This document shows positions 7,752 to 15,273 of a DNA stretch of 15,383 nucleotides, in pieces. Under the pieces are notes generated by a model. It was given only the letters and a program-made list of their open reading frames with translations. It made no database searches and was not told the DNA's origin. Position numbers and translations under genes: made by a program. Each line of letters begins with the position of its first letter. Within the stretch, counting starts at the first letter, position 1. The stretch spans positions 1-15,383 of the forward strand of contig CAMLEO010000164.1 in assembly GCA_946478975.1 (NCBI GenBank), written 5' to 3'. Origin of the DNA: an uncultured Steroidobacter sp. (GTDB taxonomy: Bacteria; Pseudomonadota; Gammaproteobacteria; Steroidobacterales; Steroidobacteraceae).

Positions 7752-8501
7752 ATGACTAGAGTGGCAGTCGTTACTGGCGGTGGAACTGGCATCGGCCGGG
7801 CCGCTGCACTCGCCTTGCTCCGGGATGGATATTCGGTCGTGCTCGCCGGGCGGCGGCAGGCACCGCTCGATCAGGTCATCGTGGATGCTGGCACACAGGG
7901 CTCGCGAGCGCTCGCTGTGCCAACGGACGTCAGCGATCCGGCTTCCGTGAAGAATCTATTCGACGTCACGTGTGCGCGATTTGGACGCGTCGACGTGCTC
8001 TTCAACAATGCCGGCGTAGCGGCCCCGGCCGTTCCACTGGAAGATCTCAGCCTGGAACAATGGAAGAACGTCGTCGACATCAACCTCACTGGAATGTTTC
8101 TATGCATGCAGGCGGCGTTCCAGATCATGAAGTCCCAGCAGCCGCGCGGCGGCCGCATCATCAATAACGGATCGATCTCTGCCCACGCGCCGAGGCCAAA
8201 CTCCGCTCCCTACACTGCGACCAAGCACGCCGTCACCGGGCTGACCAAGTGCGCATCGCTGGATGGGCGCAAATACGACATTGCCTGCGGACAGATCGAC
8301 ATCGGCAACGCCGCCACCGATCTGGCAGCACCGATGGCTCGTGGCGTCCCTCAAGCGAATGGCACAGTGGCAATCGAACCGCTCATGGACATCGAACACG
8401 TGGGCGCCTCGGTTCTATACATGGCCAACCTGCCGCTGGATGTGAATGTCCAGTTCCTCACCGTCATGGCGACCAAGATGCCATTCGTCGGCCGCGGATG
8501 A
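7752..8501 (+). CDS. Short-chain dehydrogenase/reductase (SDR), classical type
   Basis: A 249-residue NAD(P)-dependent oxidoreductase with a Rossmann fold. Cofactor motif TGGGTGIG at 8-15, NNAG at 85-88, and the catalytic set N111, S141, Y154 and K158 (PYTATKHAV) are all present. The lack of an acidic residue at the end of the second strand (VVLAGRRQ, with two arginines) favours NADP(H). The C-terminal part ([16 protein letters not shown] and [14 protein letters not shown]) is like that of FabG-like SDRs annotated as 3-oxoacyl-ACP reductase or unspecific SDR. It is full length, and the ATG at 7752 has GGAG seven bases upstream. It lies on the same strand as the secreted protein before it, but the gap and a TATCAT sequence in it allow a separate promoter. 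The substrate cannot be deduced and the neighbours do not form an obvious pathway. Confidence 0.9.
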   Translation: MTRVAVVTGGGTGIGRAAALALLRDGYSVVLAGRRQAPLDQVIVDAGTQGSRALAVPTDVSDPASVKNLFDVTCARFGRVDVLFNNAGVAAPAVPLEDLSLEQWKNVVDINLTGMFLCMQAAFQIMKSQQPRGGRIINNGSISAHAPRPNSAPYTATKHAVTGLTKCASLDGRKYDIACGQIDIGNAATDLAAPMARGVPQANGTVAIEPLMDIEHVGASVLYMANLPLDVNVQFLTVMATKMPFVGRG

Positions 8502-8572
8502 GTTCGCCCGTACTCGTTGCACGCCTGGAAGCTCATGATCGAAGAACAGGATGATCAAGCGCGGTTCTCCCG

Positions 8573-9004
8573 TCATCGAGAGCGAATCGGATTGATGCCG
8601 CTGGGGCGCAGGCGCGAAACAGTCAGGACGTCCATCTCCCACTGGCCATTCTCTTGAGACGACAGGAATACAGACGCACTGGGTGAGCGCACCTCCACAA
8701 CCTGGTGGGCACCATCGATCACGACGAACTCGATGGCCTTGCCAACTAGATCAGCCCAGAGCGGATGATTGGATACGTCGCGTGCTACGCAATCTCCAGG
8801 GAGGAAGAATGATTCTTTCCTGAAACCGACCGAATACTGCACAGGGGCGTTGGTCCACGATGCAAACCAGCACGACCCGTCGGACATCTCGAATCTGATC
8901 TCCCGATCAAGTCGATGCACCTCACTGGATCCTGGCTCGTCGAGAACAGATGCCTCGAATTCAAACAGGTCGTAGACAACCCGGCAGACTGTTGGTGAAC
9001 TCAT
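8573..9004 (-). CDS. Hypothetical cytoplasmic protein (143 aa)
   Basis: A protein I do not recognise. I start it at ATG 9002-9004 (MSSPTVCRVVYDLFEFEASV). The frame stays open for 39 codons upstream to 9121, but that part overlaps the DUF3291 gene and is arginine/serine-rich, so it is unlikely to be translated. No convincing ribosome binding site is seen. The protein has balanced composition, no signal peptide or membrane segment, and alternating strand-like segments (EIRFEMSDGSCWFASWTN, YSVGFRKESFFLP, KAIEFVVIDGAHQVVEVRS, SASVFLSSQENGQWEMDVLT) that suggest a small all-beta domain. It is convergent with the SDR (71-base gap) and lies downstream of DUF3291 on the same strand. Codon usage and protein composition look genuine rather than shadow-like. 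Confidence 0.65.
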   Translation of the reverse strand: MSSPTVCRVVYDLFEFEASVLDEPGSSEVHRLDREIRFEMSDGSCWFASWTNAPVQYSVGFRKESFFLPGDCVARDVSNHPLWADLVGKAIEFVVIDGAHQVVEVRSPSASVFLSSQENGQWEMDVLTVSRLRPSGINPIRSR

Positions 9005-9077
9005 GCTGGCATTGTACTGCCACGACAGGGACTGCCCGCGAGTGTCCCGCGATCGTGCAGACCTCCGAGCCTGGTCG

Positions 9078-9530
9078 CTACTCGCCCGGCTTTGGAAATG
9101 GCCTGGCGAGTGTGAATGCATTTGCGCTCGGTCCTTGCTCGCGCAACATCAACAAACGATCCCGACCTTCCGCGGCGGAGGGACGGTGGCCGACAGGCAC
9201 CCACCACGCTGCTTGATGCTGCTCCGACAACCGGCTGAACCATGCTTCGCGATCGCGGATCAGCTCGACGTGGGCGCTTCGATAGACGAAGTTCTTCAGG
9301 TCTTCCGGCGTCTCCCAGACGCTCATGTTGATATAGATCTTCGGATCGTCGAAGGCGCGGATCGAGGTTGCATCCCCAGCTTCGGATTGCAAACGCCAGA
9401 CAAAGCCTTTGGCCTCGTCCGCCAATGCATTGATCTCGTCGAGCCGGGCCACAAACGCCGCCATGAGCGGCGAATCGAGATCAGCCACAGCCTTGGCAAT
9501 ATTGATCTGAGCGAGATGGTATCGAGTCAC
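9078..9530 (-). CDS. DUF3291 family protein
   Basis: A 150-residue protein matching the DUF3291 family from end to end: YHLAQINIAKAVADLDSPLM, ARLDEINALADEAKGFVWRL, FDDPKIYINMSVWETPEDLK, FVYRSAHVELIRDREAWFSR, AWWVPVGHRPSAAEGRDRLL and LREQGPSANAFTLARPFP. The fold expected for this family is a ferredoxin-like dimeric alpha/beta barrel of the kind used by antibiotic-biosynthesis monooxygenases (ABM); conserved Trp, His and Arg residues line a potential pocket, but no reaction is established. It starts with GTG at 9528-9530, supported by GGAG seven bases upstream, and lies 48 bases downstream of the AraC gene on the same strand, so an araC-DUF3291 transcript is likely. Family assignment is strong, function unknown. 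Confidence 0.87.
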   Translation of the reverse strand: MTRYHLAQINIAKAVADLDSPLMAAFVARLDEINALADEAKGFVWRLQSEAGDATSIRAFDDPKIYINMSVWETPEDLKNFVYRSAHVELIRDREAWFSRLSEQHQAAWWVPVGHRPSAAEGRDRLLMLREQGPSANAFTLARPFPKPGE

Positions 9531-9578
9531 GGCAACACTCCGAACGGGAGTCGAAGGTTACCGGGCCGCAAGCCGCGG

Positions 9579-10391
9579 CTATTGTCGAAAATTGATGCTT
9601 GCTGTCGACCGCGCTCGCCGATATTGGCCGGGCGTTGAAGCCGTGTAGTTGACGAACGTGCGATGCAGCTGCGCCTGGTCACTGAACCCCAAGTCGGCCG
9701 CAACGTGAGCGATCTTTTCGCCCGTCTTCAACCGCCGCTTGGCTCGCTCGATGCGCTCGTTGTTCACAAAGGCGTGCGGCGTGATGTGAAATGCTCGGCG
9801 AAAAACGCGTATCAGCGTCTCCGTGCGACAGCCGAAATCACGGGCCAGTTCATCCAGCGTAATCGGCGATTCGATGCTGTCCAGCAGAGCTTGCTTGATT
9901 CGCTCGGCTGACTGCTCTCGCTGCGGAGGTACCTCTGCGCGACGGTTGCCTCGTAGGGCCGCCATCAGCAGGCGCTTCAACTGTGCTGCCGCCTCGGCCG
10001 CCTGCATCTGTGGGAGGCTGGCTACAAATTCCTGGTATCGAACAAAGAGTCCGCCAGCCCGAATGACGTTCACCTCGCCGCAGGCAGCGGCAAACGAAAC
10101 ATTCTCGATACACCACGCCTCATCCACATAGAGCATGTGGTAACTCCGCGGTCGTCCAGCGATCGGGTTGCACGAATGCACCACGCGTGGCGGGATCAAT
10201 ATCAAGTCGCCCTGACGAAGCCGATGCTCTCGCCCCCTGTAAATCGCACGCGTCTCGCCAGAGATCACCGCGCCGAAGGAAAACTGCGAGTGGAAATGCG
10301 GCTTGTAAGCCTGCACGCTGCTGTAGGTACTGCGCAGCTCGATAAACGGCAAACTGGCATCGCGCCAGAAGGATTGGGTCGTAACAGACAT
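9579..10391 (-). CDS. AraC-family transcriptional regulator
   Basis: A 270-residue regulator. The N-terminal cupin-like effector domain (about 15-110) shows HFHSQFSFGAVISGE (33-45) and GDLILIPPRVVHSCNP (61-76), the double-stranded beta-helix pattern of AraC_binding proteins. The C-terminal DNA-binding domain has two helix-turn-helix motifs: ITLDELARDFGCRTETLIRV (177-196) and KIAHVAADLGFSDQAQLHRT (226-245), followed by TPGQYRR. It resembles the regulators that sit next to LysE-type exporters or DUF3291 genes and respond to small molecules. The ATG at 10389-10391 gives a complete N-terminus but has a weak ribosome binding site. Divergent from arr with a 94-base shared region, and upstream of DUF3291 on the same strand; either or both could be its targets. 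No effector can be inferred. Confidence 0.9.
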   Translation of the reverse strand: MSVTTQSFWRDASLPFIELRSTYSSVQAYKPHFHSQFSFGAVISGETRAIYRGREHRLRQGDLILIPPRVVHSCNPIAGRPRSYHMLYVDEAWCIENVSFAAACGEVNVIRAGGLFVRYQEFVASLPQMQAAEAAAQLKRLLMAALRGNRRAEVPPQREQSAERIKQALLDSIESPITLDELARDFGCRTETLIRVFRRAFHITPHAFVNNERIERAKRRLKTGEKIAHVAADLGFSDQAQLHRTFVNYTASTPGQYRRARSTASINFRQ

Positions 10392-10441
10392 TGTTCGCTC
10401 GATGGCTTGCGCCTGCCAAGGTCACATTGGATCATATCGTG

Positions 10442-10459
10442 AGTCCGGATACACGGACT
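10442..10459. promoter_or_regulatory. Inverted repeat (AGTCCG-6-CGGACT) in arr leader
   Basis: A perfect six-base inverted repeat, AGTCCG (10442-10447) and CGGACT (10454-10459), separated by six bases, lying 26 bases ahead of the arr start and inside the region shared with the divergent AraC gene. It could be an operator half-site pair or a short leader hairpin. It is too short to exclude chance in GC-rich DNA, and no T-run follows, so it is not a terminator. Confidence 0.3.
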
Positions 10460-10485
10460 GAAGCAGACCAGGAGCCGACCGACTC

Positions 10486-10899
10486 ATGTATGCAAAGGAT
10501 GTCCCCGCCGGTACCGTCTTTTACCATGGCACCAAGGCAGACCTGCGGGTCGGCGAGCTGCTGAGCGCAGGCTTCGGCAGCAATTTCGTGCAGCGTGGCC
10601 TGAAACACATCTACTTCACGGCAACGCTCGACGCGGCCGCGTGGGGCGCAGAGCTCGCGAAGGGCGACGGACGGGGCAGGATCTACACCGTTGAACCAAC
10701 CGGCCCCTTCGAGGACGACCCCAACCTCACGGACAAGAAATTCCCCGGCAACATCACCGCGTCCTATCGCTCTAGCGATCCGCTGCGAGTGACCGGCGAA
10801 ATCGAGGACTGGGCCGGCCATTCCCCCGAACAGATCGAGGCGATGAAAAAGCATCTCGCGCGGATGAACGAGGAAGGAACTGCGAAGATCATCGAGTAG
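10486..10899 (+). CDS. arr: Rifampin/rifamycin ADP-ribosyltransferase Arr
   Basis: A 137-residue NAD+-dependent ADP-ribosyltransferase that inactivates rifamycins by ADP-ribosylating the C23 hydroxyl of the ansa chain. The family signature is complete: FYHGTKADLRVGELL (H14), GFGSNF, LKHIYFTATLDAAAWGAELA (Y43), GRIYTVEPTGPFEDDPNLTD (acidic D77/D78), KKFPGN, SYRSSDPLRVTGEI and DWAGH. H14, Y43 and D78 appear to correspond to the catalytic His, Tyr and Asp described for mycobacterial Arr (H19, Y49, D84). Length is normal (about 135-150). The ATG at 10486 has AGGAG eleven bases upstream. No integron attC site, integrase or transposase is nearby, so this looks like a chromosomal housekeeping-type arr rather than a cassette. 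It is divergent from an AraC regulator. A non-antibiotic physiological substrate is possible. Confidence 0.93.
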   Translation: MYAKDVPAGTVFYHGTKADLRVGELLSAGFGSNFVQRGLKHIYFTATLDAAAWGAELAKGDGRGRIYTVEPTGPFEDDPNLTDKKFPGNITASYRSSDPLRVTGEIEDWAGHSPEQIEAMKKHLARMNEEGTAKIIE

Positions 10900-10976
10900 T
10901 GAATTGCGGCGCGGGGCAGCGTATCTAGATTAAAGCCGCCAACTTTCTCTCACACACTGAATATTTTTCTGCGCGC

Positions 10977-11007
10977 TTGAACCGCCTGCGAATTCAGCGA
11001 GTACACT
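10977..11007 (+). promoter_or_regulatory. Possible promoter for the large secreted protein
   Basis: TTGAAC (10977-10982) and TACACT (11002-11007) resemble -35 and -10 boxes separated by 19 bases, slightly longer than ideal, and lie in an AT-richer part of the 276-base gap between arr and the large secreted gene. If used, the leader would be about 160 bases. The rest of this gap shows no ORF or repeat that I can support. Confidence 0.3.
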
Positions 11008-11163
11008 CGCGTCCGAAATAACAACACGGCAAGCAATACAAACAATCGGCCATGTGAAGCTGCGGATGCGGCTGGGGAGGTGCGCGCCTGATCAATGGAG
11101 CTCAGGTAGATGACATCGCGTCACGCCAGGTACGGCGGACGCAACCCATGGACGTTACAACGC

Positions 11164-11170
11164 AAAGGAG
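11164..11170 (+). promoter_or_regulatory. Strong ribosome binding site deciding the start at 11176
   Basis: AAAGGAG lies five bases before the ATG at 11176. The frame is also open to an upstream ATG at 11110 with a weaker GGAG nine bases ahead, but 11176 gives the better site and a shorter N-region before the signal peptide. Confidence 0.65.
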
Positions 11171-11175
11171 CTTGC

Positions 11176-13719
11176 ATGCGTACTGACAAGGATGTTCACC
11201 GCTGGAATCTATATTGCCGCGGATCACGGGTAACGCAATCGAAATGGATACGCAGCGTCGCCGCCCCGGCCTTGATGGGGATCGCGCTGCTGAGTGCCGC
11301 GGGCACTCAGTCCGCCATGGCGGACACGCGCAAGGCGATGACATGGACGGTGTTGGATCAGCAATCAGGATATACGCGCGTCGGTGCCGACGCCTCCACG
11401 AGCCCATACCTCGGCGACACGGCGATTGATGAGGAGTTGCCGCTGCTTTGCCGCTCGCAGGATCAAACACCGCCGCCCGACGGTATCGAGTTCGACTCTT
11501 ATATCGGCTGGTCCCAGGGATCGCTTGCGCTCACCTCGCCCATTATCGGCGCCGCGTTGACCTCGCAGGGCGAGGGAGACGCCATCTGCGCGGGCGCATT
11601 CGGCGCTAACTGGCGTATGGCCGAGTTCCACGACGGGCGTTACGGGCCCGACTTCACTTACGGCGGAGGCTGGTCTTACTGGGGCGGCGGAGAGATTCCT
11701 GCGGACACTCGCTTCTGGGTGGCCATCAACGATCAACCCGCCAACGCCTGGAATTCTGCGGGCGAGGTCCCGCCGGTCAATCCCGAAGTGCCCAACTACA
11801 CCAAGACGGTGCTGTCCACCGGTGATGGCTGGCAGCTGGTGCAGACCGATGGCGTCATCGACGAAACACAGACGCCGGTGTCGGCGCAGTTGTATCTAAC
11901 CAATGGCGCCGATGGCCTCGGCAACTTGCCGATCTCTCAAATCCTCAAAGACGATCTGGGCGCCGATCCGGAACCGGACGCCGTCTTCATCGTCGACAAA
12001 AACATCGCCGACGAAGTGGCGAGATCGATCGCGCAGGGCTCCCCGACAGATGCCTTGATCGCCTACGGCGAGCCCGAGGATACGGGCAGCAGCGCCGCCA
12101 AGGGCGCGACGCCCGATGGAATATTCGGATCGTGCTCCGATCGCGATATCACCCAGAGCAAGTCGTTCCGCTACGTTCCCGCTTATAACAACAGCCGCCC
12201 CATCGGCGGCACGCCGAACCGGCCCAGCGGCTTTACGGGAACGGTTTCGCTCTCCGCCAACGGCCAGATCGACGGCCGAGGCGAAGTCAAAGTATCGCTG
12301 AAGCGGACGAAAATCTTTTGGGTGTGCGTGCCGTACGGTGTGAAGTTCCGCTCCGCGCGTATCCAGGGCAGCGTGGTGCTGAATAACGGCGCGACGGTCA
12401 GCGGCAGCGTCAAATATTCCAATCCGAGACAACTGACGTGGGAGATCGCGAGCCCCGTGCTCTGGGCGCAGCTGTTCTGGGCCGGCCCGATCCCGGTGCT
12501 CGTGGTGCTGGATCTGCCGATCACGGCGGGCTTCGATACCGGCGATCTCAACGCCAGCGTGACCGGCTCGCTGACGTACAGCGGCGGACAGAATGTTTTC
12601 GGCACGCTGGACTATACGTGTACCAGCGACAACTGTACGGGCACATCGTCGCTGCAAACGACAGGCGCCCCTGGGAATCAACCGATCACGGGCAGCATAT
12701 CGGGTCGCTTTCAGCCAGCGCTGTCCGCGCAAGTTGCATTTCGCGTTTATCTATACGATCCAGGATTCGTCCATCGCAGGACCGGCGTGGCCGCGCTGCT
12801 GATGGGCGATCTGTGGGGCTTCTATGGAAACAACTGCGGAGCCGACCTGGACGGCCATTACGACACGGTCGACGCGCTGACGTTCGATCTGGACTGGCAG
12901 ATCCGCGTCCGAACCACTGTCGAAACATTCTTCACCCAGCCGAAGTACAAAGACCTCTGGACCTCCTCGCGCTCACATCTCGGGTTCTGGGATCTGCTCG
13001 GCGGCTCCGGCTCTTCCGCCATGACGCCAATGTTTGTCGGCGCGGCGTCGGTGCCGGCACAGGCACTGCAAACCTATGGTGTGAAGATGCGCCCCTGCTG
13101 GCCGTACAACGACACTGTGAACTACACCGTGGATTGGGGCGATGGAAGCTCTCAAGCGCTGAGCGGCCCCGCGGGCGCGGTGACGGTGACGACACACACC
13201 TGGCAGAACCCTGGGAATCCACAGCTGGTTCTCACGGCGCTGAACGATTCGCACGGACGCAACTTCAATAACAAAACCACGATCGACACGATCGAGGTCA
13301 CGCCGCCGCAAGGCCACATGGGAATGACGTGGCGCTTGCTGGAAACCAATGGTCCGTACGCTCACGTGGGAAGCGACGGGCAGACGGATCCATACAACGG
13401 CGACACCAGCGCCAATACGGCCTTGCCGATTCTGTGTCTCAGGCAAAGTGGCCTGTCACCGCCGCCGGGAATCCCTTTTGATTCTTACAACGGCTGGTCG
13501 GAAGGTGAGATTGCGTTGAGCGCACCGGTGAGCGGATATTCGCTCACATCGCGAGGTGTAGCGGACAACATCTGCGCCAACACCTTCGGCGGCGGCTACC
13601 GGATGGCCGAGTTCCACGATGGCAACGGCGGCTGGACCTGGTGGGGCGTCGGCAATATCAGCAGCGGCACCCGATTCTGGGTTGCCATCGACGATCAGTC
13701 CGCCAATCCCTGGGACTGA
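11176..13719 (+). CDS. Large secreted modular protein with duplicated terminal domain and PKD domain
   Basis: An 847-residue exported protein. A long basic N-region (WNLYCRGSRVTQSKWIR) precedes the signal core APALMGIALLSAAGTQSAMA, with cleavage probably after A49. Two homologous domains sit at the ends: residues 55-192 and 717-846. They share MTW...YLGDT/YNGDT, LPLLC/LPILC, PPP-GI-FDSY-GWS-G, WRMAEFHDG/YRMAEFHDG and TRFWVAI-DQ-AN-W. Each has a conserved cysteine pair (C92/C138 and C754/C800). Between them lie a 205-310 segment of mixed strand/helix (NYTKTVLSTGDGWQL..., SQILKDDLGADPEPDAVFIV), a beta-rich region at about 312-610 with many Cys, Trp and Tyr residues (FVHRRTGVAALLMGDLWGFY), and a PKD-like domain at about 643-709 (YTVDWGDGSS, HTWQNPGNPQLVLTALNDSHG). 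The protein ends inside the second repeat with no sortase, PEP-CTERM or autotransporter tail. I do not recognise the terminal domain; carbohydrate or surface binding is a guess from the aromatic content. It is followed by a strong terminator. Confidence 0.85.
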   Translation: MRTDKDVHRWNLYCRGSRVTQSKWIRSVAAPALMGIALLSAAGTQSAMADTRKAMTWTVLDQQSGYTRVGADASTSPYLGDTAIDEELPLLCRSQDQTPPPDGIEFDSYIGWSQGSLALTSPIIGAALTSQGEGDAICAGAFGANWRMAEFHDGRYGPDFTYGGGWSYWGGGEIPADTRFWVAINDQPANAWNSAGEVPPVNPEVPNYTKTVLSTGDGWQLVQTDGVIDETQTPVSAQLYLTNGADGLGNLPISQILKDDLGADPEPDAVFIVDKNIADEVARSIAQGSPTDALIAYGEPEDTGSSAAKGATPDGIFGSCSDRDITQSKSFRYVPAYNNSRPIGGTPNRPSGFTGTVSLSANGQIDGRGEVKVSLKRTKIFWVCVPYGVKFRSARIQGSVVLNNGATVSGSVKYSNPRQLTWEIASPVLWAQLFWAGPIPVLVVLDLPITAGFDTGDLNASVTGSLTYSGGQNVFGTLDYTCTSDNCTGTSSLQTTGAPGNQPITGSISGRFQPALSAQVAFRVYLYDPGFVHRRTGVAALLMGDLWGFYGNNCGADLDGHYDTVDALTFDLDWQIRVRTTVETFFTQPKYKDLWTSSRSHLGFWDLLGGSGSSAMTPMFVGAASVPAQALQTYGVKMRPCWPYNDTVNYTVDWGDGSSQALSGPAGAVTVTTHTWQNPGNPQLVLTALNDSHGRNFNNKTTIDTIEVTPPQGHMGMTWRLLETNGPYAHVGSDGQTDPYNGDTSANTALPILCLRQSGLSPPPGIPFDSYNGWSEGEIALSAPVSGYSLTSRGVADNICANTFGGGYRMAEFHDGNGGWTWWGVGNISSGTRFWVAIDDQSANPWD
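11338..11751 (+). repeat. Terminal domain copy A of the large secreted protein
   Basis: Codes for residues 55-192, from MTWTVLDQQSGYTRVG to RFWVAINDQPANAW. It is slightly longer than copy B because of a GRYGPDFTYGG insertion before the WSYWGGG strand. The copies match at the protein level by my reading in roughly half of positions, and clearly less in DNA, so this is an old duplication rather than a recent tandem copy. Confidence 0.8.
13102..13302 (+). other. PKD-like domain in the large secreted protein
   Basis: Residues about 643-709 contain the PKD signature VDWGDGSS (652-659) followed by HTWQNPGNPQLVLTALNDSHG. PKD domains are Ig-like spacers or ligand-binding modules in secreted proteins. 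It lies directly before terminal-domain copy B. Confidence 0.7.
13324..13713 (+). repeat. Terminal domain copy B of the large secreted protein
   Basis: Codes for residues 717-846, from MTWRLLETNGPYAHVG to RFWVAIDDQSANPW, one residue before the stop. The protein ends exactly at the domain boundary, which argues that this is a complete, independently folding unit rather than a truncated one. Confidence 0.8.
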
Positions 13720-13743
13720 TCGCGCGCGCTAACAAACAAAGTA

Positions 13744-13769
13744 TCCCCGCCGGATTGGGCCGGCGGGGA
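13744..13769 (-). terminator. Rho-independent terminator, possibly bidirectional
   Basis: A perfect ten-base GC-rich stem, TCCCCGCCGG (13744-13753) and CCGGCGGGGA (13760-13769), with a six-base loop. Read on the minus strand it is followed by a T-rich tail (TACTTTGTTTGTTAG, from 13743 down to 13729), so it best terminates the dihydrofolate-reductase-family gene ending at 13781. It also lies 24 bases after the stop of the large plus-strand gene and could stop that transcript too, though with a poorer T-run. Confidence 0.8.
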
Positions 13770-13780
13770 CCTCGATCGAT

Positions 13781-14356
13781 TTACGCGGCCCGATAGATCT
13801 GCGCCACCGCGCCGCCGGGAAACGCCTTCGATCTCACCAGTTTTAGAGACTTTGGCGCAGCGAGGTCGGAGAACAGCGGCAGGCCTTTGCCGAGCGCCAC
13901 GGGCGCTACGAGCAGGGCGAACTGATCGACCAATCCCTGAGCGACGAGGCTCCGAGCAAAGCTGGCGCCGCCGTGAGCGATGATGGGCTTGCCGTCTTGA
14001 GCTTTCAGCTTCGCGATTTCATCTGCGAGGTCGCCGGTAGCCACGTAGGTTTGTGCCCAACTTTCCGCGCCCGCTGTCTTGTTTACTGACTTCAGGATCG
14101 CCGCGCCCTGGCGTGAGAAGACGGCCTTGGGGATCTGATTCATCGGCGCCGCGAACACATCGGTGGCGGTCTGCCAGAAGTTGGCCATGGCGAGGAAGCT
14201 GCGGCTGCCCATGATGTGCAGGCTCGCGTTGCTGATGAACTCTGCGCCCCACGCCTTCGGCTCTGGATCGGTGCCGAACATCCATCGGTTGCGGCCTTCC
14301 AGATCGCTCACAAAGCCGTCGAGCGATATCGTCATCTTCAGGATCAGGTCTCTCAC
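13781..14356 (-). CDS. Dihydrofolate reductase family protein (RibD C-terminal domain type)
   Basis: A 191-residue protein of the RibD_C/dihydrofolate-reductase-like family (the YyaP/YwjB type), predicted NADPH-dependent reductases with unknown physiological substrates. Seen: RDLILKMTISLDGFVSDLEG at the N-terminus (the LDGF loop of the fold), SNASLHIMGSRSF, KPIIAHGGASFARSLVAQGL (the Gly-Gly cofactor loop), DQFALLVAPVALGKGLPLF and a C-terminal GGAVAQIYRA. I start at GTG 14354-14356, with AGAGGAA just ahead, because family members begin at the strand 'RxLILxMxxSLDGF'. An ATG-less extension open to 14416 adds 20 residues without family resemblance. It is convergent with the large secreted gene across a strong terminator. 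It lies 73 bases after the amidohydrolase remnant on the same strand; the two share no obvious pathway. Confidence 0.85.
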   Translation of the reverse strand: MRDLILKMTISLDGFVSDLEGRNRWMFGTDPEPKAWGAEFISNASLHIMGSRSFLAMANFWQTATDVFAAPMNQIPKAVFSRQGAAILKSVNKTAGAESWAQTYVATGDLADEIAKLKAQDGKPIIAHGGASFARSLVAQGLVDQFALLVAPVALGKGLPLFSDLAAPKSLKLVRSKAFPGGAVAQIYRAA

Positions 14357-14429
14357 GATTTCCTCTGCAGTAGCGGTGCTGCCCCAAGGACGGACCAGGG
14401 CGGCAGCTTCCGACACGCCGTCTCGACAA

Positions 14430-15248
14430 TCATGGCATTTCGCTTGCGCGACGGTAGCTCTGATGAACGTTATCGATGAGAGCCTTGAGCGCAGCGGCGT
14501 CCCGCCATTGCCCGTTCGCCATCACTCCCATCGGCGTGCGGAGCGTGGACAGCATGGCGAGCGGATTGTTCTCCGAGAGAATCAGATCGGCGCGATACCC
14601 CGGCGCGACGACGCCAAACGGATCGCCGCCCTTGGTCCGATGAATGAAGGCACCCGGAGCGCGCGTCGCGGTGGACAACGCCTGAAAGCGCGTCAACCCC
14701 GATGTTTCCAGCTCGCCGAGCTCATCGTGCAGCGAAAAGCCGGGCAGCATTCCCGGAACCGCCGGAGCATCGGTGCCTGCCACCAGCTCGACGCCCCCAT
14801 CCGCCATCGCTTTGACCAGCAATCTCAGAAACGCGAGCTTGGGTTTCAACTTCGCGGTCTTGTTGACGTAGCCGCTCGTCTGCCACGCCAGCCGATCGTT
14901 GGGCGATAGATAGAACGACTCGGGCCGGGTCAGAAAGGAAGTTACAACATCCGGCTGCCCGATCTGGTTTGCAATGGCTGCATAAGTCACAACGTCGGCG
15001 GTGACGGTGGCGTTGTATCGTTTGGCGAGCGCGACTGCCGACGGGATGCGACTTGGATCGGGGGGCGTATCGCTCTCCTCCACGCCCGGCGGCGTAAAGA
15101 ACGTATAGAAGAACTCCTCTGCGTGCGCGATGAGCACCTGCCCTTCCGCGAGCTGGCGATCGAGCCGCACGGCATACACGCCGTGCCCGACCAAAGGCAT
15201 GCTCAATCGTCCACCTTCCTCGGCGAGCGCGGAGAAGGCGTCGGACAA
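14430..15248 (-). pseudogene. Amidohydrolase-family protein, N-terminal half missing
   Basis: About 272 codons of the C-terminal two-thirds of a metal-dependent amidohydrolase (imidazolonepropionase-like branch). Metal and catalytic residues of the barrel's second half are present: PLVGHGVY (H22), IAHAEEFF (H42) and LVAGTDAPAVPGM (D160), then FSLHDELGELETSGLTRFQA and LSTATRAPGAF. The C-terminal composite-domain strand is APGYRADLILSENNPL. The N-terminal beta-sandwich strand, the first barrel strand with its H-x-H motif and the bridging lysine region are absent. The only available start is a TTG at 15246-15248 without a good Shine-Dalgarno, and further upstream the DNA is the beginning of pntB on the other strand. 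Homology seems to begin abruptly around 15245, so the gene was cut by a rearrangement. The remaining frame is intact, so either the event is recent or a truncated product is made. Confidence 0.75.
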
Positions 15249-15273
15249 GAAGCCGGGCGGAGCGAAGTCATGA
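15247..15273 (+). other. Possible residual C-terminal codons of pntAB
   Basis: In the plus frame ending at TGA 15271-15273 the last codons read KKPGGAKS, and the stop overlaps the pntB start as ATGA, the arrangement expected between the second alpha-subunit gene and pntB. Upstream of this the frame shows no transmembrane segments and is amidohydrolase antisense. It may be the last scrap of a lost pntAB, or chance. Confidence 0.3.

Noticed and set aside
10486..10899. arr as an integron gene cassette
   Set aside because: No attC-like element, integrase, or other cassette lies on either side, and base composition matches the neighbours.
11896..12732. 278-codon minus-strand open frame inside the large secreted gene
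   Set aside because: Antisense to a protein with clear domain structure and signal peptide; Arg/Ala-rich shadow composition.
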